Positions 33,821 through 42,841 are shown, counted from the stretch's first letter. The stretch is 64,000 nt of DNA from Pseudomonas fluorescens (GCF_001648775.1 NZ_LVEJ01000010.1:248001-312000); one strand, 5' to 3'. Program-made: numbers and translations. The notes: generated from the sequence alone by a model not told the origin.

Positions 33821-33850
33821 TCATGAAATTATAAAAAGATAATTTCATGA
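33821..33850. promoter_or_regulatory. Operator of the polyamine operon
   Basis: TCATGAAATTAT (33821-33832) and ATAATTTCATGA (33839-33850) are perfect 12-bp reverse complements separated by AAAAAG. The right arm ends within the ribosome-binding region of the FAD oxidoreductase gene (start 33859). An XRE-cupin (PuuR-type) regulator is the next gene, and such regulators bind AT-rich inverted repeats. Autoregulated repression is inferred. Confidence 0.6.
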
Positions 33851-33858
33851 GGTCGCGA

Positions 33859-35148
33859 ATGTTTCAGCAATCCAGCCAGCACGTCGACAGCTATTACGCC
33901 CACAGTTGCGCCGATATTCTGCGCGATCGAGCGGTGCTGGAAGGCGAACATGACGCCGACGTAGTGATCATCGGCGCCGGTTTCAGTGGCCTGCACACGG
34001 CGCTGCGCCTGGCCTTGGCCGGCAAACGCGTCACATTGCTGGAGGCCAGTCGAGTGGCGTGGGCGGCGTCGGGTCGTAACGGCGGGCAGGCGATTCTTGG
34101 CTGGTCGTGCGACATGCCGCCGCTGGAAGCTGCGCTCGGTTATGAGCGGGCGAGACGGCTGTGGGACGGCATGCGCTGGGCGGCTGGGGAATTACGCGAT
34201 TTGCCCGGGCGGCATGGTTTCGATTGCGACTATCGGCCCGGGCATTTGTGGACGTCGGTGATGCCGCGCCGGGTCAGCCTGCTGACGGAATGGCAACACG
34301 AGGCCAGCCACAAGTGGGGGCACGATGCCTTGCAGTTCATTCCTCGAGAACAACTGTCGGAATGGCTGGCCACTGATCGTTATCAGGCCGGGCTTTACGA
34401 CCCGCACGGCGCGCACCTCAATCCGCTGAAACTCGCGCTGGGTCTGGCGGCCGCCATTGAGCGCGCCGGCGGACGTATCCATGAACAAAGCAAAGCGTTG
34501 AGTTATCAGGAGGAGGGCGCAGGTTTTCGCGTCAACACTGAGCGCGGCTCGGTGCGCGCCGATGTGCTGGTGCTGGCCTGCAACGCTTATCTCGATGAAC
34601 TCGACCCGCAACTGTCCCGTTGCATTCTGCCGGTGGGCACTTATCAGATCGCCACCGCAGCGCTCACCCCTGAACAGGCCAACGCGCTGTTGCCGCGCAA
34701 CGTTTGCGTGACCGACAACCAATTCGTCCTCGATTACTTCCGCCGCACGCCGGATAACCGTTTGTTGTTCGGCGGCGGCTGTACTTATCTGGGTGGCATG
34801 CCCAAGGATATTGCGGCGGCGACGCGGCCATTTCTCGAGCGGGTGTTTCCGCAGCTTAACGGCGTCGACATCGAGTTTGCCTGGGGCGGGCATATCGACC
34901 TGACGATCAATCGAACCCCGGATGTCGGCGGCGCGGGCAATCGGTATTGGCTGCAAGGCTACTCGGGCCACGGCGTATTGCCGACATTGGCCGCTGCACG
35001 TGCGGTGTCTGACGCGATTCTTGGTGATGCGGATGAATTGGCGTTGTATCAGGGCCTGAGCAATGGTTGTTTCCCCGGCGGCAAGCATTTCGCCGCACCG
35101 CTGGAGGCGATTGGCAAAGCCTGGTATCGCCTGCGCGACAGTATCTGA
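33859..35148 (+). CDS. FAD-dependent oxidoreductase, PuuB-like
   Basis: The ATG at 33859 follows GAGG by seven bases; an ATG at 33847 lies inside the operator. The 429-residue protein has the dinucleotide-binding GAGFSGLHTALRLA near residues 43-60 and ends with the FAD-binding GNRYWLQGYSGHGVLP region of the DAO family. Similar enzymes oxidise gamma-glutamylputrescine or related amines with release of aldehyde and peroxide. The order PuuB-like, PuuR-like, PuuA-like matches polyamine catabolism operons. Substrate is inferred from that context. Confidence 0.85.
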   Translation: MFQQSSQHVDSYYAHSCADILRDRAVLEGEHDADVVIIGAGFSGLHTALRLALAGKRVTLLEASRVAWAASGRNGGQAILGWSCDMPPLEAALGYERARRLWDGMRWAAGELRDLPGRHGFDCDYRPGHLWTSVMPRRVSLLTEWQHEASHKWGHDALQFIPREQLSEWLATDRYQAGLYDPHGAHLNPLKLALGLAAAIERAGGRIHEQSKALSYQEEGAGFRVNTERGSVRADVLVLACNAYLDELDPQLSRCILPVGTYQIATAALTPEQANALLPRNVCVTDNQFVLDYFRRTPDNRLLFGGGCTYLGGMPKDIAAATRPFLERVFPQLNGVDIEFAWGGHIDLTINRTPDVGGAGNRYWLQGYSGHGVLPTLAAARAVSDAILGDADELALYQGLSNGCFPGGKHFAAPLEAIGKAWYRLRDSI

Positions 35149-35173
35149 TGAGACCTTTTTCGGAATCCATGGC

Positions 35174-35731
35174 ATGAACAAGCAAGAAGAAATCGCCGCG
35201 CTGGCGATCCTCATCCACGACCTGCGCAAGCACAAGAAATGGACCCTCAAAGAGCTCGCCGACAAGATCGGCCGTTCGGTGGGCTTTCTGTCGCAAGTCG
35301 AGCGTGGTTTGTCGCGGCCCACCGTGGCGGACCTGACCGCGATCAGTGAAACCTTCGGCGTGCCGACCACCTATTTCTACAGCCTGCCCAAGCCTAAAGA
35401 GCTGCCGTGGGTCACGCGACCGGACGAGCGCCGCACGCTGTATTACGCCAACGGCATCACCGACATTCTGGTGTCGCCGCAGATCCGCGCGTCGTTCTCC
35501 ATGCTCGAAAGTCATCTCGAAGCCGGTGCCAGCAGTGGCGACCGCCATTTGACTGACAGCTCGGAGCAGGGCGGTTACGTCCTCGAGGGCGAACTGACGC
35601 TGTGGCTAGGCGACGATGAAGAACCGACCACGTTGAAGGCCGGCGACAGCTTTCAATTCGACAGTCACACCCGCTGCCGCTACGGCAACCTCACCGAGCA
35701 GCTGACTCGCGTGCTCTGGGTCTACACCTGA
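35174..35731 (+). CDS. XRE-cupin regulator, PuuR-like
   Basis: This 185-residue protein has an N-terminal helix-turn-helix (about 15-65: WTLKELADKIGRSVGFLSQVERG) and a C-terminal cupin (about 108-180, with GGYVLEGELTLWLGDDE). This is the PuuR architecture of polyamine repressors. The ATG at 35174 gives the expected length; the longer ORF from 35063 overlaps the upstream gene. It sits between the oxidase and glutamine synthetase genes and likely binds the operator at 33821-33850. Confidence 0.87.
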   Translation: MNKQEEIAALAILIHDLRKHKKWTLKELADKIGRSVGFLSQVERGLSRPTVADLTAISETFGVPTTYFYSLPKPKELPWVTRPDERRTLYYANGITDILVSPQIRASFSMLESHLEAGASSGDRHLTDSSEQGGYVLEGELTLWLGDDEEPTTLKAGDSFQFDSHTRCRYGNLTEQLTRVLWVYT

Positions 35732-35752
35732 TAACAACAAAGGATAAACACG

Positions 35753-37099
35753 ATGGACGCTGTCTGCGCTGACCTGCTCGCTGAAGTACGGGCGTTTCGC
35801 CAACGCTACCCCGAGGTGCGTTATGTCGACCTGATCTCCCTGGACATTCCCGGGCACTTTTACGGCAAGCGCTATCCGGTCGACATGCTCGAAAAAGTCG
35901 CCGCCGGCAGCGCCCTGAAACTGCCGCAGAACTGCGTATTGCTCGGCGTACAGGGCGGACTGTTCAAGATTGGCGACTACTGCTTCAACGATGGCGACCC
36001 GGATGCTGTGCGCCGTTTGGTCCCCGGCACACTGAAGCCGGTGACCTGGGAAGCGCAGCCGCTGGGGCAGATGCTGATCACCTCGGACGGCACCGAAAAC
36101 CCGATCGAATTCGAACCGCGTGAAGTCCTCGCGCAGGTGCTCAATCGCCTGGCGCGCAAAGGCATTCATCCGGTCGTAGCGTTCGAGCTGGAGTTCTACC
36201 TGTTCGATAAAAAGCTGCGCGACGGCCTGCCGCAATTCCCCCGCGACGACCTGAGCGACGATGCCGATGATCAACCGAACATGCACATCGAACGCCTGTC
36301 GCGGTTTGCGCCAGTGCTCGATGACATGGTCGAGGCGACGCGCGCGCAAGGCATCGACGCCACGGTGATCACCGCAGAACTTGGCCCCGGTCAATTCGAA
36401 ATCAACTTCGGCCACCTCGACGATGGTTTGCGTGCGGCGGATTGGGCGGCGTTGTTCTGCCGCAGCACGCGCGGCGTTGCGCTTAAACACGGCTATCGCG
36501 CCAGTTTCATGGCCAAGCCGTACTTGCAGCATCCGGGCAGCGGCATGCATGTGCATGTCAGCCTGTACGACGCTGACGGCCATAATCTGTTGGCGGCGAA
36601 TCAACAACAGGCGTTGCGCCATGCGGTCGCCGGTTGCCTGGAATTGCTGCCGCACAGCATGCCGATCTTCGCCCCGAACCAGAACGCCATGCGCCGCCTG
36701 GGCGGCACGGTGAACACCGCGACCAAAGCCAGTTGGGGATTTGAGGACCGGGATGCCTGCTTGCGGATTCCCGAGTCAGATGAGCAGAACCTGCGCATCG
36801 AGTATCGACTGGCCGGCGCGGACGCCAATCCGTATCTGGTATTGGCGGCGATTCTGGTGGGATTGGAACATGGGCTGGAGTCCGGTCAAGAGCCGATCGC
36901 GCCGCTGAACGAAGATCGCGCTAGCGGGATTGGTTTTCCGACGGAGATGTTTGAAGCGGTGAGGGCGATGCAGCATCAGCCGCCGTTGCGTGAAGGGCTG
37001 GGCGCTGAGTTTGTCGATGTGTATTGCGAGAATAAACGCCAGGATCATTTGGCGTTTATGCAGGAGATCAGTGCGCGGGAGTATCGCTGGTATATGTGA
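35753..37099 (+). CDS. Glutamine synthetase family, gamma-glutamylpolyamine synthetase type
   Basis: This 448-residue protein has the glutamine synthetase fold. Motifs include FELEFYLFDKK near residue 143, the ATP/metal site segments PGQFEINFGHLDDGLRAAD and KPYLQHPGSGMHVHVSLYD, and NPYLVLAAILVGLEHGL. The length matches PuuA/SpuI-type enzymes, which join glutamate to putrescine or longer polyamines in the gamma-glutamyl pathway. No Tyr adenylylation loop typical of GlnA is recognised. It starts 21 bases after the regulator gene. The exact polyamine cannot be told. Confidence 0.88.
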   Translation: MDAVCADLLAEVRAFRQRYPEVRYVDLISLDIPGHFYGKRYPVDMLEKVAAGSALKLPQNCVLLGVQGGLFKIGDYCFNDGDPDAVRRLVPGTLKPVTWEAQPLGQMLITSDGTENPIEFEPREVLAQVLNRLARKGIHPVVAFELEFYLFDKKLRDGLPQFPRDDLSDDADDQPNMHIERLSRFAPVLDDMVEATRAQGIDATVITAELGPGQFEINFGHLDDGLRAADWAALFCRSTRGVALKHGYRASFMAKPYLQHPGSGMHVHVSLYDADGHNLLAANQQQALRHAVAGCLELLPHSMPIFAPNQNAMRRLGGTVNTATKASWGFEDRDACLRIPESDEQNLRIEYRLAGADANPYLVLAAILVGLEHGLESGQEPIAPLNEDRASGIGFPTEMFEAVRAMQHQPPLREGLGAEFVDVYCENKRQDHLAFMQEISAREYRWYM

Positions 37100-37182
37100 T
37101 GGCGACATCGACGCGTAGCGAGCCGGTGCGGGAAGTGTTCCAATTACGGGGTGTCCCGTCAGTGACAGAAGGTAAAACAGCA

Positions 37183-37479
37183 ATGAACGATACCACCGAT
37201 GATGCGTTCTACGATCGCGCAGACGCGCATATAAGCCTGTCGAACGAGCAGCTTAAAGTGTTCGAAAACCTTGGCAAAGTCAGCGCATCGATGATGTTTG
37301 GCACCACTCGATTCAATGCTTGGGTGAGCGCGCGCAGCTTCAAGTCAGGCGAGGAAATGGCCCAGGCTCGCGAAGCGATGTTGAAGTATTTCTGTGAGCA
37401 GTACAGGATGATGCTCGAGGATAACCTTGACGACCATATCAACAACTTCAGCCAGTACATGACTGCGAAAGATGCCTGA
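37183..37479 (+). CDS. DUF3144 protein
   Basis: The ATG at 37183 follows GAAGGTAAAAC, giving 98 residues. The sequence is short, helical and acidic, with FYDRADAHISLSN and SARSFKSGEEMAQAREAMLKYF, matching the DUF3144 family of proteobacterial proteins of unknown function. There are no membrane segments. Its last 32 bases overlap the 3' end of the convergent AraC gene (37448-37479). Confidence 0.82.
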   Translation: MNDTTDDAFYDRADAHISLSNEQLKVFENLGKVSASMMFGTTRFNAWVSARSFKSGEEMAQAREAMLKYFCEQYRMMLEDNLDDHINNFSQYMTAKDA

Positions 37480-38257
37480 CTGGTTGTTCGACGACATAAC
37501 GGCTCGGCACTTCCCCGAGTAATTGCTTGAACACCGTGGCAAACGCGCTGGAACTGCTATATCCCAACGTCATCGCGATCTGGGTGACCGGTTGACCCTT
37601 GCCCAGCATGACAACGGCGGCGAGCAGACAAGCCTGTTGTCGCCACTCGATAAAACTGATGCCGGTATGCAGTCGAAAATGTCGGGTAAAGGTGCGCCGG
37701 CTCATGCCCGCACGTTCGGCCATCTCATCGATATCCACTTCCAGCGAAGGTTGATTCAGAAACTCGCGACACACCGACGCCAGACGGGGTTCTGTGGGTA
37801 GCGGGGCATTCAGCGACAGTACGGGCATGGCAGCAATTTCGTGCAGCAACAAGCTCATCAAATGACCGTCGCGCCCTTGGCAGGAATAGCGCGCAGGCAC
37901 ATCGATGGCTTGCAGCAGCAACTGGCGCAGCAATGGCGACACATCGAGCACTTGGCACTGGCCCGACAAGCCCAGTCGCTGCGCCGCCTGTTTGCGGATG
38001 TAGGTGTTGTGCAGGGTGACCGGCCCACGCATTTGCATGGAGTGGGGGAGTTGCGCGGGCACCCAGATGCCGCGCTGGGGCGGAACGACCCAATTGCCAT
38101 TGTCGGTGAACACAGTAATAACGCCGCTGGCGGCATACGCGAACTGACCCCGTTGATGATCGTGCCGCGGGAATAACGTGCCGTCCGCGTAATCAACGGC
38201 GGTCACGACCGCATCGCGTGGGGTGTTCTGGTAAGGATGGCCGGTGATTGTGCGCAT
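37448..38257 (-). CDS. AraC-family regulator
   Basis: This 269-residue protein has a cupin-type N-terminus (FPRHDHQRGQFAYAASGVITVFTDN) and a C-terminal AraC HTH pair (about 165-260) with GMSRRTFTRHFRLHTGISFIEWRQQACL and IAMTLGYSSSSAFATVFKQLLG. It is divergent from the EamA-type exporter at 38365 (107 bases between), an arrangement that usually means control of an efflux gene. The effector is unknown. Confidence 0.88.
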   Translation of the reverse strand: MRTITGHPYQNTPRDAVVTAVDYADGTLFPRHDHQRGQFAYAASGVITVFTDNGNWVVPPQRGIWVPAQLPHSMQMRGPVTLHNTYIRKQAAQRLGLSGQCQVLDVSPLLRQLLLQAIDVPARYSCQGRDGHLMSLLLHEIAAMPVLSLNAPLPTEPRLASVCREFLNQPSLEVDIDEMAERAGMSRRTFTRHFRLHTGISFIEWRQQACLLAAVVMLGKGQPVTQIAMTLGYSSSSAFATVFKQLLGEVPSRYVVEQPVRHLSQSCTG

Positions 38258-38364
38258 GGCCCGATTCTAATGAAAGATGGCCTGTGACTGAAAGCGGGCC
38301 AGCTCGATTACTTGCATATTTCTCCGGCACGAGCACTTCCGCTCGGCGTCGGGAACGATTGAAC

Positions 38365-39252
38365 ATGCAAAAGAAACACCTTCTCCTCGCGATCCTGGTC
38401 ACCGCGGTCTGGGGTTTGAATTTCCCCGTGACCAAGTTGGGCCTGGCCGACATCGATCCGTTATTGCTGACCGCGTTGCGTTTCGCCCTGGCTGCGTTGC
38501 CCTGGGTGTTTTTCGTGGAGCGCCCACGGGTAGCGTTTCGCTGGTTAGCCGCTTATGGGCTGATCTTTGGCGTGGCGATGTGGGCGTTGATCAATCAGGG
38601 GATCGCGTGGGGCGTGCCGCCTGGCACGGCGTCGTTGCTGATCCAGTGCAGTGCATTTTTCACCGTGGGCTGGGGCGTGATCTTTTTTGGCGAGCGTCTC
38701 GCGCGCCCGCAATTGCTGGGTGCACTGTTGGCGGCCGCAGGGTTGCTGGGCATCGTCTTGTGCAGCCCCGGCGACGCGTCGAGGGCAGGGCTGGCACTGG
38801 TCATTGCCAGCGCAACGGCCTGGAGCGTCGGCAACGTCATCATCAAGGTGTCGAAGGTGCGCGAGATCTTCGCGTTCGTGGTGTGGGCCAGCCTGTTTCC
38901 GCCCATCCCGCTCATGTTGCTGACGTGGTCACTGCACGGCTCGGCCCCCTTCATCGCACTGCCTTCGCAGCTCAATGCAATGACCGTGTTTTCACTCGCG
39001 TTCCAGGTCTACGCAGCGACACACTTCAGTTATTGGGGCTGGAACCTGCTATTGCGCGAATACCCGATATCGCGCGTGGCCCCGCTGTCGCTACTGATAC
39101 CGGTGTTTGGCATCTTCAGTTCAATGCTGATCCTTGGCCAACAGCCGAGCCCTGCGAATTGGGGCTTGATCCTGTTGGTGCTGGTGGCGATCGTTTTGGG
39201 TTCAGGGTACTTGCAGGGCTTGTTATCACGCCGTCGTGCGCGAATCGCCTGA
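38365..39252 (+). CDS. EamA/DMT-family transporter
   Basis: The ATG at 38365 gives 295 residues with about ten membrane helices arranged as two EamA repeats; the first begins AILVTAVWGLNFPVTKLGL and the second begins after LVIASATAWSVGNVII. Members export amino acids, metabolites or drugs. The best clue is the divergent AraC regulator. An earlier ORF start at 38248 overlaps the regulator region and is not favoured. Confidence 0.87.
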   Translation: MQKKHLLLAILVTAVWGLNFPVTKLGLADIDPLLLTALRFALAALPWVFFVERPRVAFRWLAAYGLIFGVAMWALINQGIAWGVPPGTASLLIQCSAFFTVGWGVIFFGERLARPQLLGALLAAAGLLGIVLCSPGDASRAGLALVIASATAWSVGNVIIKVSKVREIFAFVVWASLFPPIPLMLLTWSLHGSAPFIALPSQLNAMTVFSLAFQVYAATHFSYWGWNLLLREYPISRVAPLSLLIPVFGIFSSMLILGQQPSPANWGLILLVLVAIVLGSGYLQGLLSRRRARIA

Positions 39253-39342
39253 TCATCGACCAGCGTTGCGTCGCCATTGGAGCTTGCTGAAACGTTTCAC
39301 CCGGTTTATAAAAAGCGCACAACTCCAAGAAAGGCTGCTGCC

Positions 39343-40557
39343 ATGACCCCGCTCAAACTCGTTGTTGCCCTCAGCGCACTGTCCGCTGCCTCCCACGCCA
39401 TGGCCTGGGATTACGTCCTGCTCGACGCCGACAAAGCCGCCCAGAACTGGCAGATCACCAGCCAGCAACTCGGCGTAAAAACCGACAAACCCTTCAGCGT
39501 TACCCTGCGCACCTTGCATGGCGGTCGGCAGGAAGGGGTCAGTATTGTCGACATCGATAACGGCACGATGAAACTCTCGGTAGTGCCGACACGGGGAATG
39601 AATGTCTTGCAGGCCTCGGTCGGCAACGTGCGCATGGGCTGGGATTCGCCGGTCAAGGAAGTGGTCAATCCGTCGTTTATCGAACTCAATGGCCGCGGTG
39701 GTTTGGGCTGGCTGGAAGGTTTCAATGAGCTGGTCGCCCGCTGCGGATACGAATGGGTCGGCCACCCCGGCGTTGACAACGGCGAACTGCTGACCCTGCA
39801 CGGTCGAGCCGCCAACATTCCTGCGAGCAAAGTCACCCTGCACATCGATGAAAAACCACCGTACGCCATCACCCTGCGCGGCGAACTGAAAGAGCAGGCG
39901 TTCAAGAAGGTCGACTTCTCCGTCGCGACGGAACTGGTCACCGAACCCGGCAGCGCAGTGTTCGCCCTCAACGACACCCTGACCAACAACGGCGACTATC
40001 CAAAGGAATACCAGGCGCTGTATCACAGTAATTTCAGCACCCCGTTCCTGGAGCAGGGCGCTCGTTTCGCCGCGCCGGTGAAACAAGTGTCGCCGTTCAA
40101 CGACAAGGCCAAGGGCGATCTGCCCGAATGGCAAACCTACCGCGCACCGACCAAGGATTACGACGAAACGGTTTACAACGTGGTGCCGTATGCCGATGCC
40201 AAGGGCGATACGTTGACCGTGTTACATAACAAGGCCGGCAGCCTGGGCGTTTCGGTTGGCTTCAATACGCAGACACTGCCGGTGTTTTCCCTGTGGAAAA
40301 ACACCGATACCCAAGGCCAGGGCTATGTCACGGGGTTGGAGCCGGGGACAAGTTTTTCCTACAACCGCCGTTATCAGCGGCCACTGAACCTGGTGCCAAC
40401 CATCGGGCCGAAGGAACACAAGCAGTTCCGCATCAGCTACAGCTTGTTGGCGGATAAGGTGGCAGTGGACAAGGCCTTGAAGCAGGTGAGCGAGATTCAG
40501 GGTGGGCGCGAGACTGAGGTGCGGCAGACGCCGTTGGTTGATCTGACCAAGGGGTGA
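39343..40557 (+). CDS. DUF4432 aldose-epimerase-like periplasmic protein
   Basis: The ATG at 39343 behind AAAGG gives 404 residues with a signal peptide ending AMA-WDYV. The body is a galactose-mutarotase-like beta sandwich of the DUF4432 type, with VVPTRGMNVLQA, LNGRGGLGWLEGFNELVARCG and HGRAANIPASKV near the likely active-site His residues. The sugar is unknown. Export to the periplasm suggests action on an external or envelope carbohydrate. It marks the right end of the core-like part of the window. Confidence 0.8.
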   Translation: MTPLKLVVALSALSAASHAMAWDYVLLDADKAAQNWQITSQQLGVKTDKPFSVTLRTLHGGRQEGVSIVDIDNGTMKLSVVPTRGMNVLQASVGNVRMGWDSPVKEVVNPSFIELNGRGGLGWLEGFNELVARCGYEWVGHPGVDNGELLTLHGRAANIPASKVTLHIDEKPPYAITLRGELKEQAFKKVDFSVATELVTEPGSAVFALNDTLTNNGDYPKEYQALYHSNFSTPFLEQGARFAAPVKQVSPFNDKAKGDLPEWQTYRAPTKDYDETVYNVVPYADAKGDTLTVLHNKAGSLGVSVGFNTQTLPVFSLWKNTDTQGQGYVTGLEPGTSFSYNRRYQRPLNLVPTIGPKEHKQFRISYSLLADKVAVDKALKQVSEIQGGRETEVRQTPLVDLTKG

Positions 40558-40616
40558 CACCGGGCAGGGCATAGTCGGTCGATGGGGTACTTGCAACGAC
40601 AGGGACTGTCGGCGCT

Positions 40617-40656
40617 TGGCCGAAAGCTGCCGCTTAAGAGCGGCTGCTTTCGGCCA
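40617..40656. repeat. Palindromic intergenic element (copy A)
   Basis: TGGCCGAAAGC and GCTTTCGGCCA (40617-40627 and 40646-40656) enclose GCCGCT-TAAG-AGCGGC, with a T opposed to T at each junction, making a nearly perfect 40-base nested palindrome. Related half-motifs recur at about 42500, 49297-49345, 55223 and 61810, always beside accessory cassettes. No coding sense is seen. Confidence 0.65.
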
Positions 40657-40707
40657 TAAGCGGCCTGTCGACACCGGCGCACCCAATCCTTGTGCGATAC
40701 TGCGTTC

Positions 40708-41268
40708 ATGAAACTAGACACTGTCCTAGGCGGCTTCTTCCTAACGTTCGGCAAAGACCTCCACATAGAGGCCAACCATGCTCTATTACGGTCGGGTGAC
40801 TTCGCTAAAAACCTCTACCTCATCAAAGCTGGTGCAGTGCGGATCTGCGTGCGCGACCCAGAAGGTACGGATATCAGCGTCCAATTCTTTTTTGAGGGCG
40901 AGGTCGTTAGCTCTCTGGAGAGCCTGGTTAGCGGCTGTCCAAGCGAGTTGGAAATTATCACGATGGAAGCGTGCCACCTGTGCGTGCTAGACCGGGACAC
41001 CGTTCTGGCGCAGATCCTGTCGAAACCAATCTTGCAGACTCAGTTGCTGGCACTCACGCAGTTGCGACTGGCCGACTACATCAAGCTCTACACCAGTGCC
41101 ATCTCGCAAACCCCTACAGAACGATATCTGGGCATGCTCTCCACTCAGCCAGATCGATTGGCAAGAATCCCCATGCACGTGCTTGCAGGTTATCTCGGGG
41201 TGACCCCAGTTCACTTGAGCCGAATTCGGCGAAAGCTGAAAGCGAGCGCAGACAAAACCGGCATCTGA
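40708..41268 (+). CDS. Crp/Fnr-family transcriptional regulator
   Basis: The ATG at 40708 gives 186 residues; a TTG at 40690 is possible. The N-terminal cyclic-nucleotide-binding-like beta roll (about 10-110, with LYLIKAGAVRICVRDPEG and FFFEGEVVSSLESLVSG) and a C-terminal helix-turn-helix (HVLAGYLGVTPVHLSRIRRKL) are clear. The cysteines do not match the Fnr cluster pattern. Codon use is less GC-rich than in the left part of the window, suggesting acquisition. It precedes the SDR gene by 168 bases and lies between palindromic copies A and B. Confidence 0.85.
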   Translation: MKLDTVLGGFFLTFGKDLHIEANHALLRSGDFAKNLYLIKAGAVRICVRDPEGTDISVQFFFEGEVVSSLESLVSGCPSELEIITMEACHLCVLDRDTVLAQILSKPILQTQLLALTQLRLADYIKLYTSAISQTPTERYLGMLSTQPDRLARIPMHVLAGYLGVTPVHLSRIRRKLKASADKTGI

Positions 41269-41436
41269 ACATATGTAAATGACAACATAACGCCAGAGAA
41301 GCACGATTGGCCTTCACCACTGCTCTGGCCAATCTCCGGCAGCTAACGGGCTGATGTTTCGAAACAGCCCCTACCCTTAGTTACCACAGTAGTGATGAGA
41401 CTTTTCAAGCATCCATCCACTTCTGGAGGTACCTCG

Positions 41437-42372
41437 ATGGCATTGAATTTACTGGCTGTACTGCAGATTTCCGGCGCAGCACTTCTGACTTGGGCATTGG
41501 TCAAGCTAGCACGGTGGCTTTGGATCTACCTCTGGCTACCAGCGCGATTCAACGGCCAATCTTTAGCCAAACGCTACGGTCAAGGGAGCTGGGCATTCAT
41601 CACTGGTGCCAGCGACGGTTTGGGCAGAGCTTTCGCCCGCGAATTAGCACACTGCGGCTTTAACCTGATCTTGGCAGCACGTACCCAGTCCAAACTTGAC
41701 CGCCTCCAGAGCGAGTTGCAGGAGTTGGGGGTTCAAGTTCGAACTGTCGCGCTTGACCTGTCGGATTCGGCCCCACACACCTATCAAGCCCTGGCCGCCG
41801 CCGCAGAGGATGTTGATCTTTCGGTGCTGATCAACTGTGTAGGCACCACAGTACATCGGCGTTATGCGGATGTGCCGACTGCCACTCTACGCCGTTTGCT
41901 GGCAGTGAATGTCAGTACCACCGCTATCGTGACCCATACGTTGCTGCCTGGACTCCTCAGGCACGCCTCCTCGACGGGAAGACGTGCAGCACTTCTTAAC
42001 GTAGGCTCCATAGTGGGGCGCTTTTATTGGCCGGGTACGCAGATCTATGGAGCCTGCAAGGCTTTCGTTGATCATCTCACTGTTCCGCTGGCATTTGAGT
42101 ATTCAGATCAACTCGACGTTTTGTCCTTCCAGCCCACCGTCATGGCGACAGCTATGGCAGCAGGCACAGAACCTGCTGCCATCACCATTCCACCAGAAAT
42201 GGCTGCCAGCGCAGCACTGTCTCATTTAGGCCACACACTCTCATCTCATGGCCACTGGCGACACGGTCTACTGGCAGCCCTTTTCACCATCCTTCCCGCC
42301 CGTGTACTAAATGCAGTGCAACTCAGCGGAGCGTTGGAGATGGGGAGAGTTGAAATGACCAAGGGCGAATAG
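41437..42372 (+). CDS. Membrane-anchored SDR oxidoreductase
   Basis: The ATG at 41437 follows TCTGGAGGTACC and gives 311 residues. One N-terminal hydrophobic helix (about 7-35) precedes the Rossmann motif TGASDGLGRAFA. The catalytic Ser (NVGSIVG) and the YGACK Tyr/Lys are present, so it should be active with NAD(P). The layout resembles the 17-beta-HSD12 / long-chain 3-ketoacyl reductase group, but the substrate is not known. It follows the Crp/Fnr gene, which may regulate it. Confidence 0.83.
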   Translation: MALNLLAVLQISGAALLTWALVKLARWLWIYLWLPARFNGQSLAKRYGQGSWAFITGASDGLGRAFARELAHCGFNLILAARTQSKLDRLQSELQELGVQVRTVALDLSDSAPHTYQALAAAAEDVDLSVLINCVGTTVHRRYADVPTATLRRLLAVNVSTTAIVTHTLLPGLLRHASSTGRRAALLNVGSIVGRFYWPGTQIYGACKAFVDHLTVPLAFEYSDQLDVLSFQPTVMATAMAAGTEPAAITIPPEMAASAALSHLGHTLSSHGHWRHGLLAALFTILPARVLNAVQLSGALEMGRVEMTKGE

Positions 42373-42499
42373 GCCCTGGGCGTCGAGTGTCCCCTTTGCT
42401 TGCTTCTCGCCAATGCACCCCAGACCCCAATAGCAGCTTTAGGTCGGTAGCTGCTTCGCTAAGGGCATCTCTGGGGCGGACGCAGACAGCTGCGACAGA

Positions 42500-42586
42500 C
42501 CGCTTCTGGCCGATTGCTGCCGGCCGTGAAGGGCAGCAGCCGACCCATTGCTGCCAGTGAGCAACGGCAGAGTCGGCCAAAAGCGG
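42500..42586. repeat. Inverted-repeat intergenic element (copy B)
   Basis: CCGCTTCTGGCCGA (42500-42513) and TCGGCCAAAAGCGG (42573-42586) are 14-base inverted arms with one mismatch. Between them lies the half-motif GATTGCTGCC and later CGACCCATTGCTGCC. It resembles copy A. It falls in the 469-base non-coding region after the SDR gene. Confidence 0.6.
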
Positions 42587-42670
42587 GCGGCGGCGTGATG
42601 GCTGGTCGTAACTGATATCGGCAGCGCCAAGGCACATACCACCGGTAAAAAACCGTTCACGTACATCGCT

Positions 42671-42725
42671 ATTGCCTAACAGAATGTTGCTCAGCCAACA
42701 GCTAAGTAACATTCTGTTAGGTAAT
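42671..42725. repeat. Long hairpin upstream of the sigma-54 promoter
   Basis: An 18-base inverted repeat starting ATTGCCTAACAGAATGTT (42671-42688) pairs with 42708-42725. The single mismatch in DNA becomes a G-U wobble in RNA, and three more pairs extend inward (one G-U), giving 21 pairs around a 13-base loop. A second small palindrome, ACAGCC-AA-GGCTGT, follows at 42728-42741. Both lie about 45-115 bases before the -24 box of the next gene, where sigma-54 activators usually bind. Confidence 0.5.
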
Positions 42726-42783
42726 AGACAGCCAAGGCTGTTTACCTCACTTTAAAAGCCCCGCTACTACAGGCCTCTTGGCC

Positions 42784-42798
42784 AGGCACGGTACTTGC
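42784..42798 (+). promoter_or_regulatory. Sigma-54 (-24/-12) promoter of the flavin monooxygenase gene
   Basis: AGGCACGGTACTTGC has the invariant GG (42785-42786) and GC (42797-42798) ten bases apart and closely matches the consensus TGGCACG-N4-TTGC. The ATG of the monooxygenase lies 43 bases after the GC. No competing sigma-70 promoter is obvious. An enhancer-binding activator would be required. Confidence 0.65.
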
Positions 42799-42841
42799 GT
42801 AGTGCTGCTGATTTCCAAGTTTTGGTTTAGTCGGGATTAGC

